From an uncultured Eubacteriales bacterium (GTDB taxonomy: Bacteria > Bacillota > Clostridia > Christensenellales > Aristaeellaceae), in contig UQEF01000109.1 in assembly GCA_900540045.1 (NCBI GenBank), positions 1 through 7,336 of the forward strand: a stretch of DNA of 7,336 nt, written 5' to 3'. This document shows, piece by piece, positions 1 through 5,467 of this stretch. Within the stretch, counting starts at the first letter, position 1; the number at the start of each line of letters is the position of its first letter. The notes under the pieces are model-generated. The model was not told where the DNA came from and made no database searches. It saw nothing but the letters and a program-made list of their open reading frames with translations. The translations under genes were made by a program, and so were the position numbers.

Positions 1-216
1 GTGGAGATCTACCACCTGATGAACCAGCTCAAGCAGCAGGGCATCGCGGTGATGTTCGTATCCAGCGAGCTGCCGGAGGTGCTGGGCATCGCCGACCGCG
101 TGATCGTGATGTGCGACGGTCAGATCACCGGCGAGGTGATGGCGCGGGAAACCACGCAAAACGAGATTCTCACGCTGGCAACCCGGTTTGAAAACAAAAT
201 GGCGGCAGGCCAATGA
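1..216 (+). CDS. Sugar ABC transporter ATP-binding protein (RbsA/MglA type), C-terminal end only
   Basis: This is the last 71 residues of a CUT2-class sugar importer ATPase; the frame is open to the left edge, so the GTG at position 1 is not the true start. The fragment holds the end of the second nucleotide-binding domain. Residues 16-46 include the typical stretch SSELPEVLGIADRVIVM followed by a DGQITGE turn. The usual H-loop histidine is replaced by serine/glutamate in this stretch (SSELPEV), which is normal for the second, degenerate domain of RbsA/MglA proteins. The full protein would be about 500 residues with two fused NBDs, energising import at the inner face of the membrane. The stop overlaps an ATG (ATGA), and the permease RBS follows within 5 bases, so the two are almost certainly cotranscribed. 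The sugar cannot be told from this fragment. Confidence 0.93.
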   Translation: MEIYHLMNQLKQQGIAVMFVSSELPEVLGIADRVIVMCDGQITGEVMARETTQNEILTLATRFENKMAAGQ

Positions 217-220
217 GCGT

Positions 221-226
221 AGGAGG
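221..226 (+). promoter_or_regulatory. Ribosome binding site that decides the permease start
   Basis: A perfect AGGAGG lies 10 bases before the ATG at 237. The alternative ATG at 213, which overlaps the ATPase stop, has only a poor GGCAGG-like sequence upstream. The SD would also then lie inside the coding region. The 237 start is therefore preferred, removing eight residues (MSVGGTDR) from the longest frame. Confidence 0.75.
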
Positions 227-236
227 CACGGATCGT

Positions 237-1286
237 ATGGAACACAGCAAGCAACCCTTCCTCAAGCGGCTGCTCAGCGTGCGCGGCATGGGCGCGGCGC
301 TGACGGCATTTGCCGGACTCATCATCATCTACATCGCGTTCGGCCTGATCAACCCCACGGTGTTCTCGGGGCGCAATATCGTCAACCTCACGCGCTCCAT
401 GTCCAAGTACCTCATCATCGGCATCGGCCAGAGCTACCTGCTCATCACCGGCAACATCGACCTGTCCATCGGCTCGGTGGTCGGCATGAGCGCCATGATC
501 TCCGGCACGCTGATGTCCGGCGGCATGCATCCCATCCCCGCCATTCTGGTCACGCTGGTGGCCTGCCTGCTGGTGGGCGTGCTTAACGGCATGCTCGTAG
601 GCAAGTTCCAGCTTCCGCCCTTCATCGCCACGCTGGGCACGATGTTCGTGGCGCGCGGCGTGGCCTACATGGTCAACGGCAACCGCAACACCAACGCCAT
701 CGCCAGCGGCATCGGCCAGGAGATGGGCGACAAGTTCCAAAACTTCTTCTACTATGGAGATACGCTGGGCCTGTACAACACCTTCTGGATTGCCATGATT
801 CTCTTTGCGGCCTTCTTCTTCCTGCTGAGCAAGACCCGCACGGGCCGGCACATCTATGCCATCGGCTCCAACGCGGACGCGGCCAAGCTCTCCGGCGTGT
901 CGGTGGTGGCCACGGTAACCAAGGCGTATCTGGTGGCGGCGTTCTGCTCGTTCGTGGTGGGCCTGATCCTGTGCGCGCAGGCCAGCATGGGCAACATGGA
1001 GGCCGGCAACACCTATGAAATGTATGCGGTGGCCGCAGGCGTCATCGGCGGCATCTCTCCCCTGGGCGGCACGGGTCTTCTGCTGGGCACCCTGGGCGGC
1101 GCGGCCGTGTGGCAGACGCTGGAAAACGGCCTGAACATGATCGGCGCGCAGGTGGGCATCCAGCGCATCGTGATCGGCGTGATCGTGGTATTCGCCGTGC
1201 TGCTTGACGTGGTGTTCCGCCGCGGCATCTTCAGCCGCAAAACCACCAAAAAGACGAATGAATTGCCTGCGGGCGTTCAGAAATAG
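237..1286 (+). CDS. Sugar ABC transporter permease, RbsC-like (BPD_transp_2 family)
   Basis: This 349-residue polytopic protein is the expected size for a CUT2 permease that forms the sugar channel as a homodimer. Hydrophobic segments run from about residue 18 to 327, giving roughly 8-10 membrane spans. Family signatures are visible in order: TGNIDLSIGS at 71-80, PPFIATLGT at 127-135, the cytoplasmic coupling loop GRHIYAIGSNADAAKLSG at about 203-220, which contacts the ATPase, and GVIGGISPLGG at 268-278. The C-terminus is short, basic and cytoplasmic (RKTTKKT). The start was chosen by the AGGAGG at 221-226; ATG 213 is the alternative. It lies between the ATPase and the binding-protein gene, with a 20-base gap to the latter, so all three are read as one operon. 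The family is certain; the transported sugar is not determined. Confidence 0.96.
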   Translation: MEHSKQPFLKRLLSVRGMGAALTAFAGLIIIYIAFGLINPTVFSGRNIVNLTRSMSKYLIIGIGQSYLLITGNIDLSIGSVVGMSAMISGTLMSGGMHPIPAILVTLVACLLVGVLNGMLVGKFQLPPFIATLGTMFVARGVAYMVNGNRNTNAIASGIGQEMGDKFQNFFYYGDTLGLYNTFWIAMILFAAFFFLLSKTRTGRHIYAIGSNADAAKLSGVSVVATVTKAYLVAAFCSFVVGLILCAQASMGNMEAGNTYEMYAVAAGVIGGISPLGGTGLLLGTLGGAAVWQTLENGLNMIGAQVGIQRIVIGVIVVFAVLLDVVFRRGIFSRKTTKKTNELPAGVQK

Positions 1287-1306
1287 AAACAGGAGGTACC
1301 ATTGTT

Positions 1307-2209
1307 ATGAAAAAGATCGTTGCTCTGCTGCTCAGCCTGTGCCTTGTGCTCGGCGCTGCCAGCGCGATGGCCGCGGGCGAGAAGATCGCCCTGATCACCA
1401 TGGACTCCATCGACCAGCACTGGATCACCCTCAACGAGGGCGCCCAGAAGGCCGCCGAGGAGCTCGGCGTGACCGTGACCTTCATGTCCCCCAACACCAA
1501 GGATGACGCCCAGCAGATCGAGTGCGTCAACAACGCCGTCGCCGGCGGCTATCAGGCCATCATCGTGGCGGCCAACGGCCCCGACGCCATCTCCTCCGCG
1601 CTCAACGAGGCCGTTGAGGCGGGCGTGAAGATCGTCTACGTGGACTCCCCCGCCAACGTCGAGGCGGAAGCCACCTTCTCCACCGACAACGAGGCTGCCG
1701 GCAAGACCGCCGGTGAGGAAATGATCAAGGCCCTGACCGCGGCCGGCATCACCTCCGGCGACATCGGCATCGTCAACGTCAACGCCGCTACCGACTCCAC
1801 CGTGAAGCGCGAAGCGGGTTTCCGCAGCGCCTTTGAGGGCACCGATTACAACATTCTCGAGACCCAGTACGGCGAAGGCGACGCTGCCAAGTCCCAGACC
1901 ATTGCCGAGAACTACATCACCCAGGGCGTGGTCGGCATCTTCGGCGGCAATGAAGGCTCCACCACCGGCATCGGCAACGCCATCAAGGCGTCCGGCGACA
2001 CCGGCGTGATCGGCGTGGGCTTTGACAAGTCCGACGCCATCCAGAGCCTCATCAAGGACGGCTACCTGCTGTGCACCATGGCTCAGAACCCCGACGTGAT
2101 GGGCTATGAAGGCGTACAGGCCGCCGTCAAGGCCATCGCGGGCGAGGATCTCGGCCATGCCGTGACCGATACCGGCGTATCCGTGCTGACCAAGGATTCC
2201 CTCCAGTAA
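1307..2209 (+). CDS. Sugar ABC transporter substrate-binding protein (periplasmic-binding type 1, RbsB-like)
   Basis: This 300-residue extracytoplasmic sugar receptor feeds the permease encoded just upstream. Residues 1-22 form a signal peptide: MKK, a leucine-rich core, then ASAMA with a likely signal peptidase I cut after Ala22. There is no lipobox cysteine near the cleavage site; the only early Cys is residue 12, inside the hydrophobic core. The mature part is a complete two-lobed PBP1 fold. Landmarks are DSIDQHW at 33-39, VDSPA at 112-116, TDN at 126-128, GGNEGSTTG at 213-221, GVGFD at 236-240 and QNPDVMGYEGV at 260-270. Ribose binders have Asp-Arg (DRQA-type) where this protein has Asp-Ser, so ribose is doubtful. 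AGGAGGT at 1291-1297, 9 bases upstream, fixes the ATG. Codon choice is very uniform (mostly AAC, ATC, GCC, AAG), suggesting high expression. A strong terminator follows, so this is the last gene of the operon. Confidence 0.95.
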   Translation: MKKIVALLLSLCLVLGAASAMAAGEKIALITMDSIDQHWITLNEGAQKAAEELGVTVTFMSPNTKDDAQQIECVNNAVAGGYQAIIVAANGPDAISSALNEAVEAGVKIVYVDSPANVEAEATFSTDNEAAGKTAGEEMIKALTAAGITSGDIGIVNVNAATDSTVKREAGFRSAFEGTDYNILETQYGEGDAAKSQTIAENYITQGVVGIFGGNEGSTTGIGNAIKASGDTGVIGVGFDKSDAIQSLIKDGYLLCTMAQNPDVMGYEGVQAAVKAIAGEDLGHAVTDTGVSVLTKDSLQ

Positions 2210-2221
2210 GTTTCGATCATG

Positions 2222-2262
2222 GGTCCGCCGCACCCGTCTGGATGCGGCGGACCTTTTTGTTT
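2222..2262 (+). terminator. Intrinsic terminator of the sugar ABC operon
   Basis: A perfect 11-bp stem (GGTCCGCCGCA at 2222-2232 with TGCGGCGGACC at 2243-2253) closes a 10-base loop. TTTTTGTTT follows at 2254-2262. It lies 12 bases past the binding-protein stop. The T-tract is on the plus strand only. On the minus strand the hairpin follows the hemW stop but has no U-tract after it, so it is at best a weak terminator for hemW. Confidence 0.93.
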
Positions 2263-3445
2263 ACGGCATCAGCGCCATAAGCGCCTCGTTTTGCACCTCC
2301 AGCCCGCGTGGGGTGAGGAAAAACCGCCTCTCCCCCGGCGCGCCGGAGGACCACGCCCCCAGCCCCTCCCCCGCGAGCCTCTCCAGCGCCGGGCCGTAGA
2401 CCTGCGAAAGCGCCGCGCCATGCATGCGCTCAAAATCGCGTTCGGATACGCCGCCGGTCATGCGCAGGCCCAGCATCATCGTCTCAAACATGGCTTCCCG
2501 ACGGTCCACCGCCGTGATTTCTGCCGGCGGCAGGGTGTTTTGCGTATCGAGCGCATCGAGATACTCCATCAGGCTTTCGGTATTGGCGCGCCGGATGCGC
2601 ACAGCGCCGCACGCGGCCTGCGCCTCGTCCGGCGGCAGCATGCCATGCGCCGCCACGCCCAGCCCCGCATACCAGCTTCCCTGCCAGTAGCCCACGTTGT
2701 GGCGGCAGCGGAAGCCCGGCCGGGCAAAATTGCTGATTTCGTAGCGCTCGTATCCCGCCGCTTCCAGCCACGTTACACCCCGCTCGTACATTTCGGCGGC
2801 CAGCTCGTCATCCGGCAGGCGCACGCTTCCCTCCTCCACCATGCGGCAAAGCGGCGTCCCCTCCTCCAGAATCAGGCTATACGCGGATATATGCTCCACG
2901 CCGAGCGCCAAAGCCGCTTCCAGACTCTCATGCCAGTCCCGCAGCGTCTGGCCCGGCAGGCCGGACATCAGATCCACGTTGAGATTGCGGATGCCGGCGG
3001 CGCGGGCCATCGCCACCGCCTCCTCCGTCTGGGCAAAGGTATGGATGCGTCCAATGGCTTTGAGCAACCCCTCCTGCGCGGCCTGCATCCCCAGCGACAG
3101 GCGGTTCAGTCCGCAGGCGCAGGCCGCTTCCAGCCACCGGGGTGACAGGGTGCCGGGATTCCCCTCGGCGGTGATTTCCGCATCCGGCAGGACGTCGAAG
3201 CGGCGGCGCAGTTCCTCAAGGATGCCTCGCATCTGTGCGGCGGGTACCAGCGTGGGCGTACCACCGCCCAAAAACACGGTACTCACCCTGGCGCCAGGGT
3301 ATTTTTCGGCGGTGAGGCAAATCTCTTTTTTGAGCGCAGAGCAATATGCCGCAACGGTTCCGTCATCCGCGGGGGCGGAACAGAAATCGCAGTAAAAACA
3401 TTTTCTTTTACAAAACGGAAAATGGAGATATAATTGCAGTAACAA
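2261..3445 (-). CDS. hemW: HemW-type radical SAM protein (heme chaperone, formerly annotated as oxygen-independent coproporphyrinogen III oxidase)
   Basis: This 394-residue cytoplasmic radical SAM protein is close to the usual HemW length and shorter than true HemN. The N-terminus reads LYLHFPFCKRKCFYCDF; Cys12, Cys16 and Cys19 form the CxxxCxxC site for a 4Fe-4S cluster. Further family motifs in order are GGGTP (60-64), EGNPGT (94-99), NRLSLGMQ (114-121), GRIH (132-135), NVDLMSGLPGQT (156-167), YSLILEEGTPL (189-199), YEISNFA (235-241), CRHN with YW (247-254) and GLGVAAHG (261-268). The HemW C-terminal domain follows, with FETMMLGLRMTGGV at about 320-333. HemW proteins bind heme and deliver it to respiratory enzymes, and are not coproporphyrinogen oxidases; that role is inferred here from family. 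The start is TTG at 3445-3443, 7 bases after GGGAGGG. An extra Cys22 follows the cluster motif. It stands alone here, without the lepA or hrcA neighbours common in Firmicutes. Confidence 0.95.
   Translation of the reverse strand: MLLQLYLHFPFCKRKCFYCDFCSAPADDGTVAAYCSALKKEICLTAEKYPGARVSTVFLGGGTPTLVPAAQMRGILEELRRRFDVLPDAEITAEGNPGTLSPRWLEAACACGLNRLSLGMQAAQEGLLKAIGRIHTFAQTEEAVAMARAAGIRNLNVDLMSGLPGQTLRDWHESLEAALALGVEHISAYSLILEEGTPLCRMVEEGSVRLPDDELAAEMYERGVTWLEAAGYERYEISNFARPGFRCRHNVGYWQGSWYAGLGVAAHGMLPPDEAQAACGAVRIRRANTESLMEYLDALDTQNTLPPAEITAVDRREAMFETMMLGLRMTGGVSERDFERMHGAALSQVYGPALERLAGEGLGAWSSGAPGERRFFLTPRGLEVQNEALMALMP
3407..3434 (+). promoter_or_regulatory. Predicted sigma-A promoter for the DUF1622/GT-C operon
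   Basis: TTTACA at 3407-3412 (5 of 6 match to TTGACA) and a perfect TATAAT at 3429-3434 are separated by 16 bases. Transcription would start near 3441, giving a leader of about 57 nt before the ATG at 3498. The whole promoter lies inside the first codons of hemW on the opposite strand. This may explain the AT-rich codons there in an otherwise GC-rich gene. Confidence 0.72.
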
Positions 3446-3452
3446 ATCGCAA

Positions 3453-3459
3453 CCCTCCC
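3453..3459 (-). promoter_or_regulatory. Ribosome binding site supporting the TTG start of hemW
   Basis: On the minus strand, GGGAGGG sits 7 bases before TTG at 3445-3443. No in-frame ATG lies between the upstream in-frame stop (TAA at 3469-3467) and the conserved LYLHFPFC motif, so TTG is the only sensible start. Confidence 0.8.
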
Positions 3460-3465
3460 GGTGCG

Positions 3466-3474
3466 ATTATACCA
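3466..3474 (-). promoter_or_regulatory. Predicted extended -10 promoter for hemW
   Basis: Read on the minus strand, TGGTATAAT is a perfect -10 with an upstream TG, the extended -10 form that tolerates a poor -35. No good -35 is visible at 16-18 bases. The predicted transcription start is near 3459, exactly where the GGGAGGG begins, so the leader would be only about 14 nt. It lies within the 5' leader of the oppositely oriented DUF1622 gene. Confidence 0.6.
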
Positions 3475-3497
3475 CACCCACGAAGGAGGACGCCACA

Positions 3498-3866
3498 ATG
3501 GAAGCTATCGAACTCGGTTTTGACACCCTGGTCCGTCTGTGTATCCTGCTCATCGAACTTGCCGGCATCATCGTTATCGTCATCAGCATGGTCAGGGGAT
3601 TCATCGGCTTTGTTCAAAAGGATGACAGCACGCGTATCCAGCTTGCGCAGGGCATCATGCTGGGCCTGGAATTCAAGGTGGGCAGCGAGGTGCTGCGCTC
3701 CGTGATCGTCAGCGGCTGGAATGAGCTGGGCACGCTGGCGGCGGTCATTCTGTTGCGCAGCCTGCTTACCCTGCTCCTGCACTGGGAGATCGACGTGGAG
3801 GAAAAGCGTCAGCGCGAATGCAAGGAGGCCGAAGCGGTCGAGGCCGCGAAGCTGCCCGAAGCCTGA
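3498..3866 (+). CDS. DUF1622 family small membrane protein
   Basis: This 122-residue integral membrane protein matches the layout I know for DUF1622. A first membrane span (about 11-33, rich in Ile/Val) is followed by a polar stretch and RIQLAQGIMLGLEFKVGSEV at 46-65. Another hydrophobic part contains WNELGTLAAVILLRSLLTLL (74-93) and ends in HWEI. The last 25 residues are highly charged (EEKRQRECKEAEAVEAAK), probably a cytoplasmic tail. The family has no established function to my knowledge. AAGGAGG at 3483-3489, 8 bases upstream, fixes the ATG. It is the first gene after a strong predicted promoter. A gap of only 26 bases separates it from the next gene, so it likely heads a three-gene operon with two GT-C-like membrane proteins. 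Any role in glycan assembly is inference from this context alone. Confidence 0.88.
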   Translation: MEAIELGFDTLVRLCILLIELAGIIVIVISMVRGFIGFVQKDDSTRIQLAQGIMLGLEFKVGSEVLRSVIVSGWNELGTLAAVILLRSLLTLLLHWEIDVEEKRQRECKEAEAVEAAKLPEA

Positions 3867-3892
3867 GCGCCGTGCGCTGAAGGAGGCCTTTG

Positions 3893-5467
3893 ATGACGAG
3901 CGTTTTCCCTCGCCGCGTCGCGCAAAAAGTCACACTTTTTTTGCGCGCGCGGCCCACACGGCGTGCGCTGACGGTGCTCTGCCTGGTTTGGGTAGCGCTG
4001 ATACTTGCGCCGCTTCTTGCCATGTCGTTTTACGCCTACCCCACCCATGACGACTTCCCCAGCGTGCGCCTCGCCTCCGAGGCCTGGGCCACGACCGGAA
4101 GTCTCTGGGCCACCTTGAAGGCGGCCTGGGATCAGGCCATATACGACTACCAGACCTGGCAGGGCACGTATGTGGCCATGTTCGTGTGCGCGTTTCAGCC
4201 CATGGCGTTTTCCATGCGGCTGTTCTGGCTTGCGCCGTTTGGCGCGCTGACGCTGCTTGCGCTGTCGGCCTGGTATCTGGTGCGCCAGATCACAAGGTGC
4301 GTGCTCAAGGGGGATCTGTGCGTATGCGCGGCGCTTTACGCCGCGCTGATGACGCTGCTGCTTGAATACGTGCCCGGCATCCGGGAATTGATCTACTGGC
4401 AGTCAGCCATACAATACGCGTTGAGCGTGGTGATGGTGATGCTGCTGTGCGGCCTGCTCATCCGGCTTCACACGGAATCGGCCCGGCCCGCCGCCTATGT
4501 CTGGCGCACGGCCGCAGGGCTGCTGTGCGCCGTGGCGCTGGGCGGTCTGCCCTATCCGCTGGCGCTGGGCGGTGCGATGGGCCTGGCGCTTGCCGCCGCC
4601 TGGTGCGTGTGGCGCCGTTCCCCCGCGCGCATCGCTGCCGTGATCGCCTTTGCAGGCGCGGCGCTGTCGCTGCTGGCGGTGGTGGTCGCGCCCGGCAACG
4701 CCGTGCGTCAGGGGCGGGTAGGCGAAAGCATGCACCCCGTAGCGGCCATTGTTCACAGCGTGGTGGAATGCCTCGGCTGCACGGGCGAATGGTTCGGACC
4801 GCAGCTGATCGGCCTGACGCTGATACTGGCGCCGCTTCTATGGCAACCGTTGAAAAACAGCGCCCTGCGCTTTCGGAATCCGGGCTGGATCAGCCTGTTT
4901 AGCTTCGGGATGCTGGCGGCCAGCTTCGTGCCGCCCATCTTTGCCACCGGCGTGGACAGCTACCGGCTGGACCGCATTCTGGGCAGCCTGTACATGCTCT
5001 ATGCGGTGCTGGTGTTGCTCAACCTCATTTACTGGATGGGCTGGCTGGCCCAGCGCCGCGCCGCGCATGCTGCGCCGGAGGGCGTGCGCGTGTGGCAGCT
5101 GGGACTGTGCGCGGGGCTGCTGGCCTGGGGGCTGTTCGCTACCGGAGCGGTCCTCGCCACCCCTACGTTGGGCGCGTATTACAGCCTGCTCACCGGCGAG
5201 GCTGCGCAGTATCATGAGGACATCCTCGCACGCGAGGAGGCGCTGCTTGCCGCCAGGTCGCTGTCTGAGGCGCAGGACTCAGTCGACTTTCTTGGGGCGC
5301 AGCCGGCGATTTTTCCGTTGGATATGCTGCCCTATCAGAGCAATACGTCCCTGCCGGGCGATATGCATCGCTTCTTTGCCATGCAGCAGCTGGTGGACCA
5401 GTACGGTGCGGGACACATTCCCAGCGAAGAATGGGAGGCGTTAAATGCATGGAACAGCGAGAGCTGA
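3893..5467 (+). CDS. Multi-pass membrane protein, DUF6056-like, possible GT-C glycosyltransferase
   Basis: This 524-residue protein has about 11-12 predicted membrane spans (first 26-48, last about 402-422) and a C-terminal soluble tail of roughly 100 residues. Features typical of DUF6056/GT-C-like proteins are an acidic THDDF (51-55) just after the first span, which should face outside; YQTWQGTY (86-93); IYWQSAIQYAL (167-177); APGN (266-269) after a span; and GAYYSLLTGEAAQYHEDILARE at the start of the tail (from 427). GT-C enzymes use polyprenyl-phosphate-linked sugars on the outer membrane face; the Asp pair could be the catalytic site, but that is inference. ATG 3893 is preferred over the adjacent TTG 3890 because AGGAGG (3881-3886) is then 6 bases away. 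A hairpin occupies codons 9-19. The gene sits in an operon with the DUF1622 gene before it and overlaps the next gene by 19 bases. Family assignment is from memory of motifs, so the specific role is unknown. Confidence 0.85.
   Translation: MTSVFPRRVAQKVTLFLRARPTRRALTVLCLVWVALILAPLLAMSFYAYPTHDDFPSVRLASEAWATTGSLWATLKAAWDQAIYDYQTWQGTYVAMFVCAFQPMAFSMRLFWLAPFGALTLLALSAWYLVRQITRCVLKGDLCVCAALYAALMTLLLEYVPGIRELIYWQSAIQYALSVVMVMLLCGLLIRLHTESARPAAYVWRTAAGLLCAVALGGLPYPLALGGAMGLALAAAWCVWRRSPARIAAVIAFAGAALSLLAVVVAPGNAVRQGRVGESMHPVAAIVHSVVECLGCTGEWFGPQLIGLTLILAPLLWQPLKNSALRFRNPGWISLFSFGMLAASFVPPIFATGVDSYRLDRILGSLYMLYAVLVLLNLIYWMGWLAQRRAAHAAPEGVRVWQLGLCAGLLAWGLFATGAVLATPTLGAYYSLLTGEAAQYHEDILAREEALLAARSLSEAQDSVDFLGAQPAIFPLDMLPYQSNTSLPGDMHRFFAMQQLVDQYGAGHIPSEEWEALNAWNSES
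3919..3947 (+). repeat. Inverted repeat (hairpin) in the early coding region of the DUF6056-like gene
   Basis: CGCGCAAAAAGT at 3919-3930 can pair with ACTTTTTTTGCGCG at 3934-3947 around a CAC loop, giving a 12-bp stem with a two-base T bulge. It starts 26 bases after the ATG. GC-rich sequence, not a T-tract, follows, so it is not a terminator. It could lower translation initiation, or it could be chance. The seven-T run is unusual in this GC-rich gene. Confidence 0.55.
5433..5438 (+). promoter_or_regulatory. Ribosome binding site inside the preceding gene, setting the start of the third operon gene
   Basis: GGGAGG lies 10 bases before ATG 5449, within the last codons of the upstream gene. 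It supports 5449 over the in-frame ATG at 5431, which overlaps this site and has no good SD of its own. The resulting 19-base gene overlap suggests translational coupling. Confidence 0.65.

Noticed and set aside
213..236. Permease start at ATG 213 overlapping the ATPase stop (ATGA)
   Set aside because: It is possible by coupling, but the perfect AGGAGG lies downstream of it and at a usable distance from ATG 237. The extra eight residues do not look conserved.
1277..2233. 318-codon open frame antisense to the substrate-binding protein
   Set aside because: It is the exact shadow of a strongly recognised gene. Its product is Gly/Val/Asp/His-rich low-complexity sequence with no family resemblance, and it arises from G/C at third positions.
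2221..2262. Bidirectional terminator serving hemW as well
   Set aside because: The hairpin is symmetric, but on the minus strand the bases after the stem (CATGATCGAAAC) contain no U-tract, so only the plus-strand terminator is supported.
2219..3145. 308-codon plus-strand frame opposite hemW, beginning in the terminator
   Set aside because: It would start inside the terminator hairpin, has no SD, and encodes Arg/His/Gln-rich nonsense opposite a textbook HemW.
4533..4573. 14-bp direct repeat TGGCGCTGGGCGGT at 4533-4546 and 4560-4573
   Set aside because: Both copies encode (V/L)ALGG in a membrane span with the same favoured codons. There are only two copies, so this is best explained by codon use rather than a repeat element.
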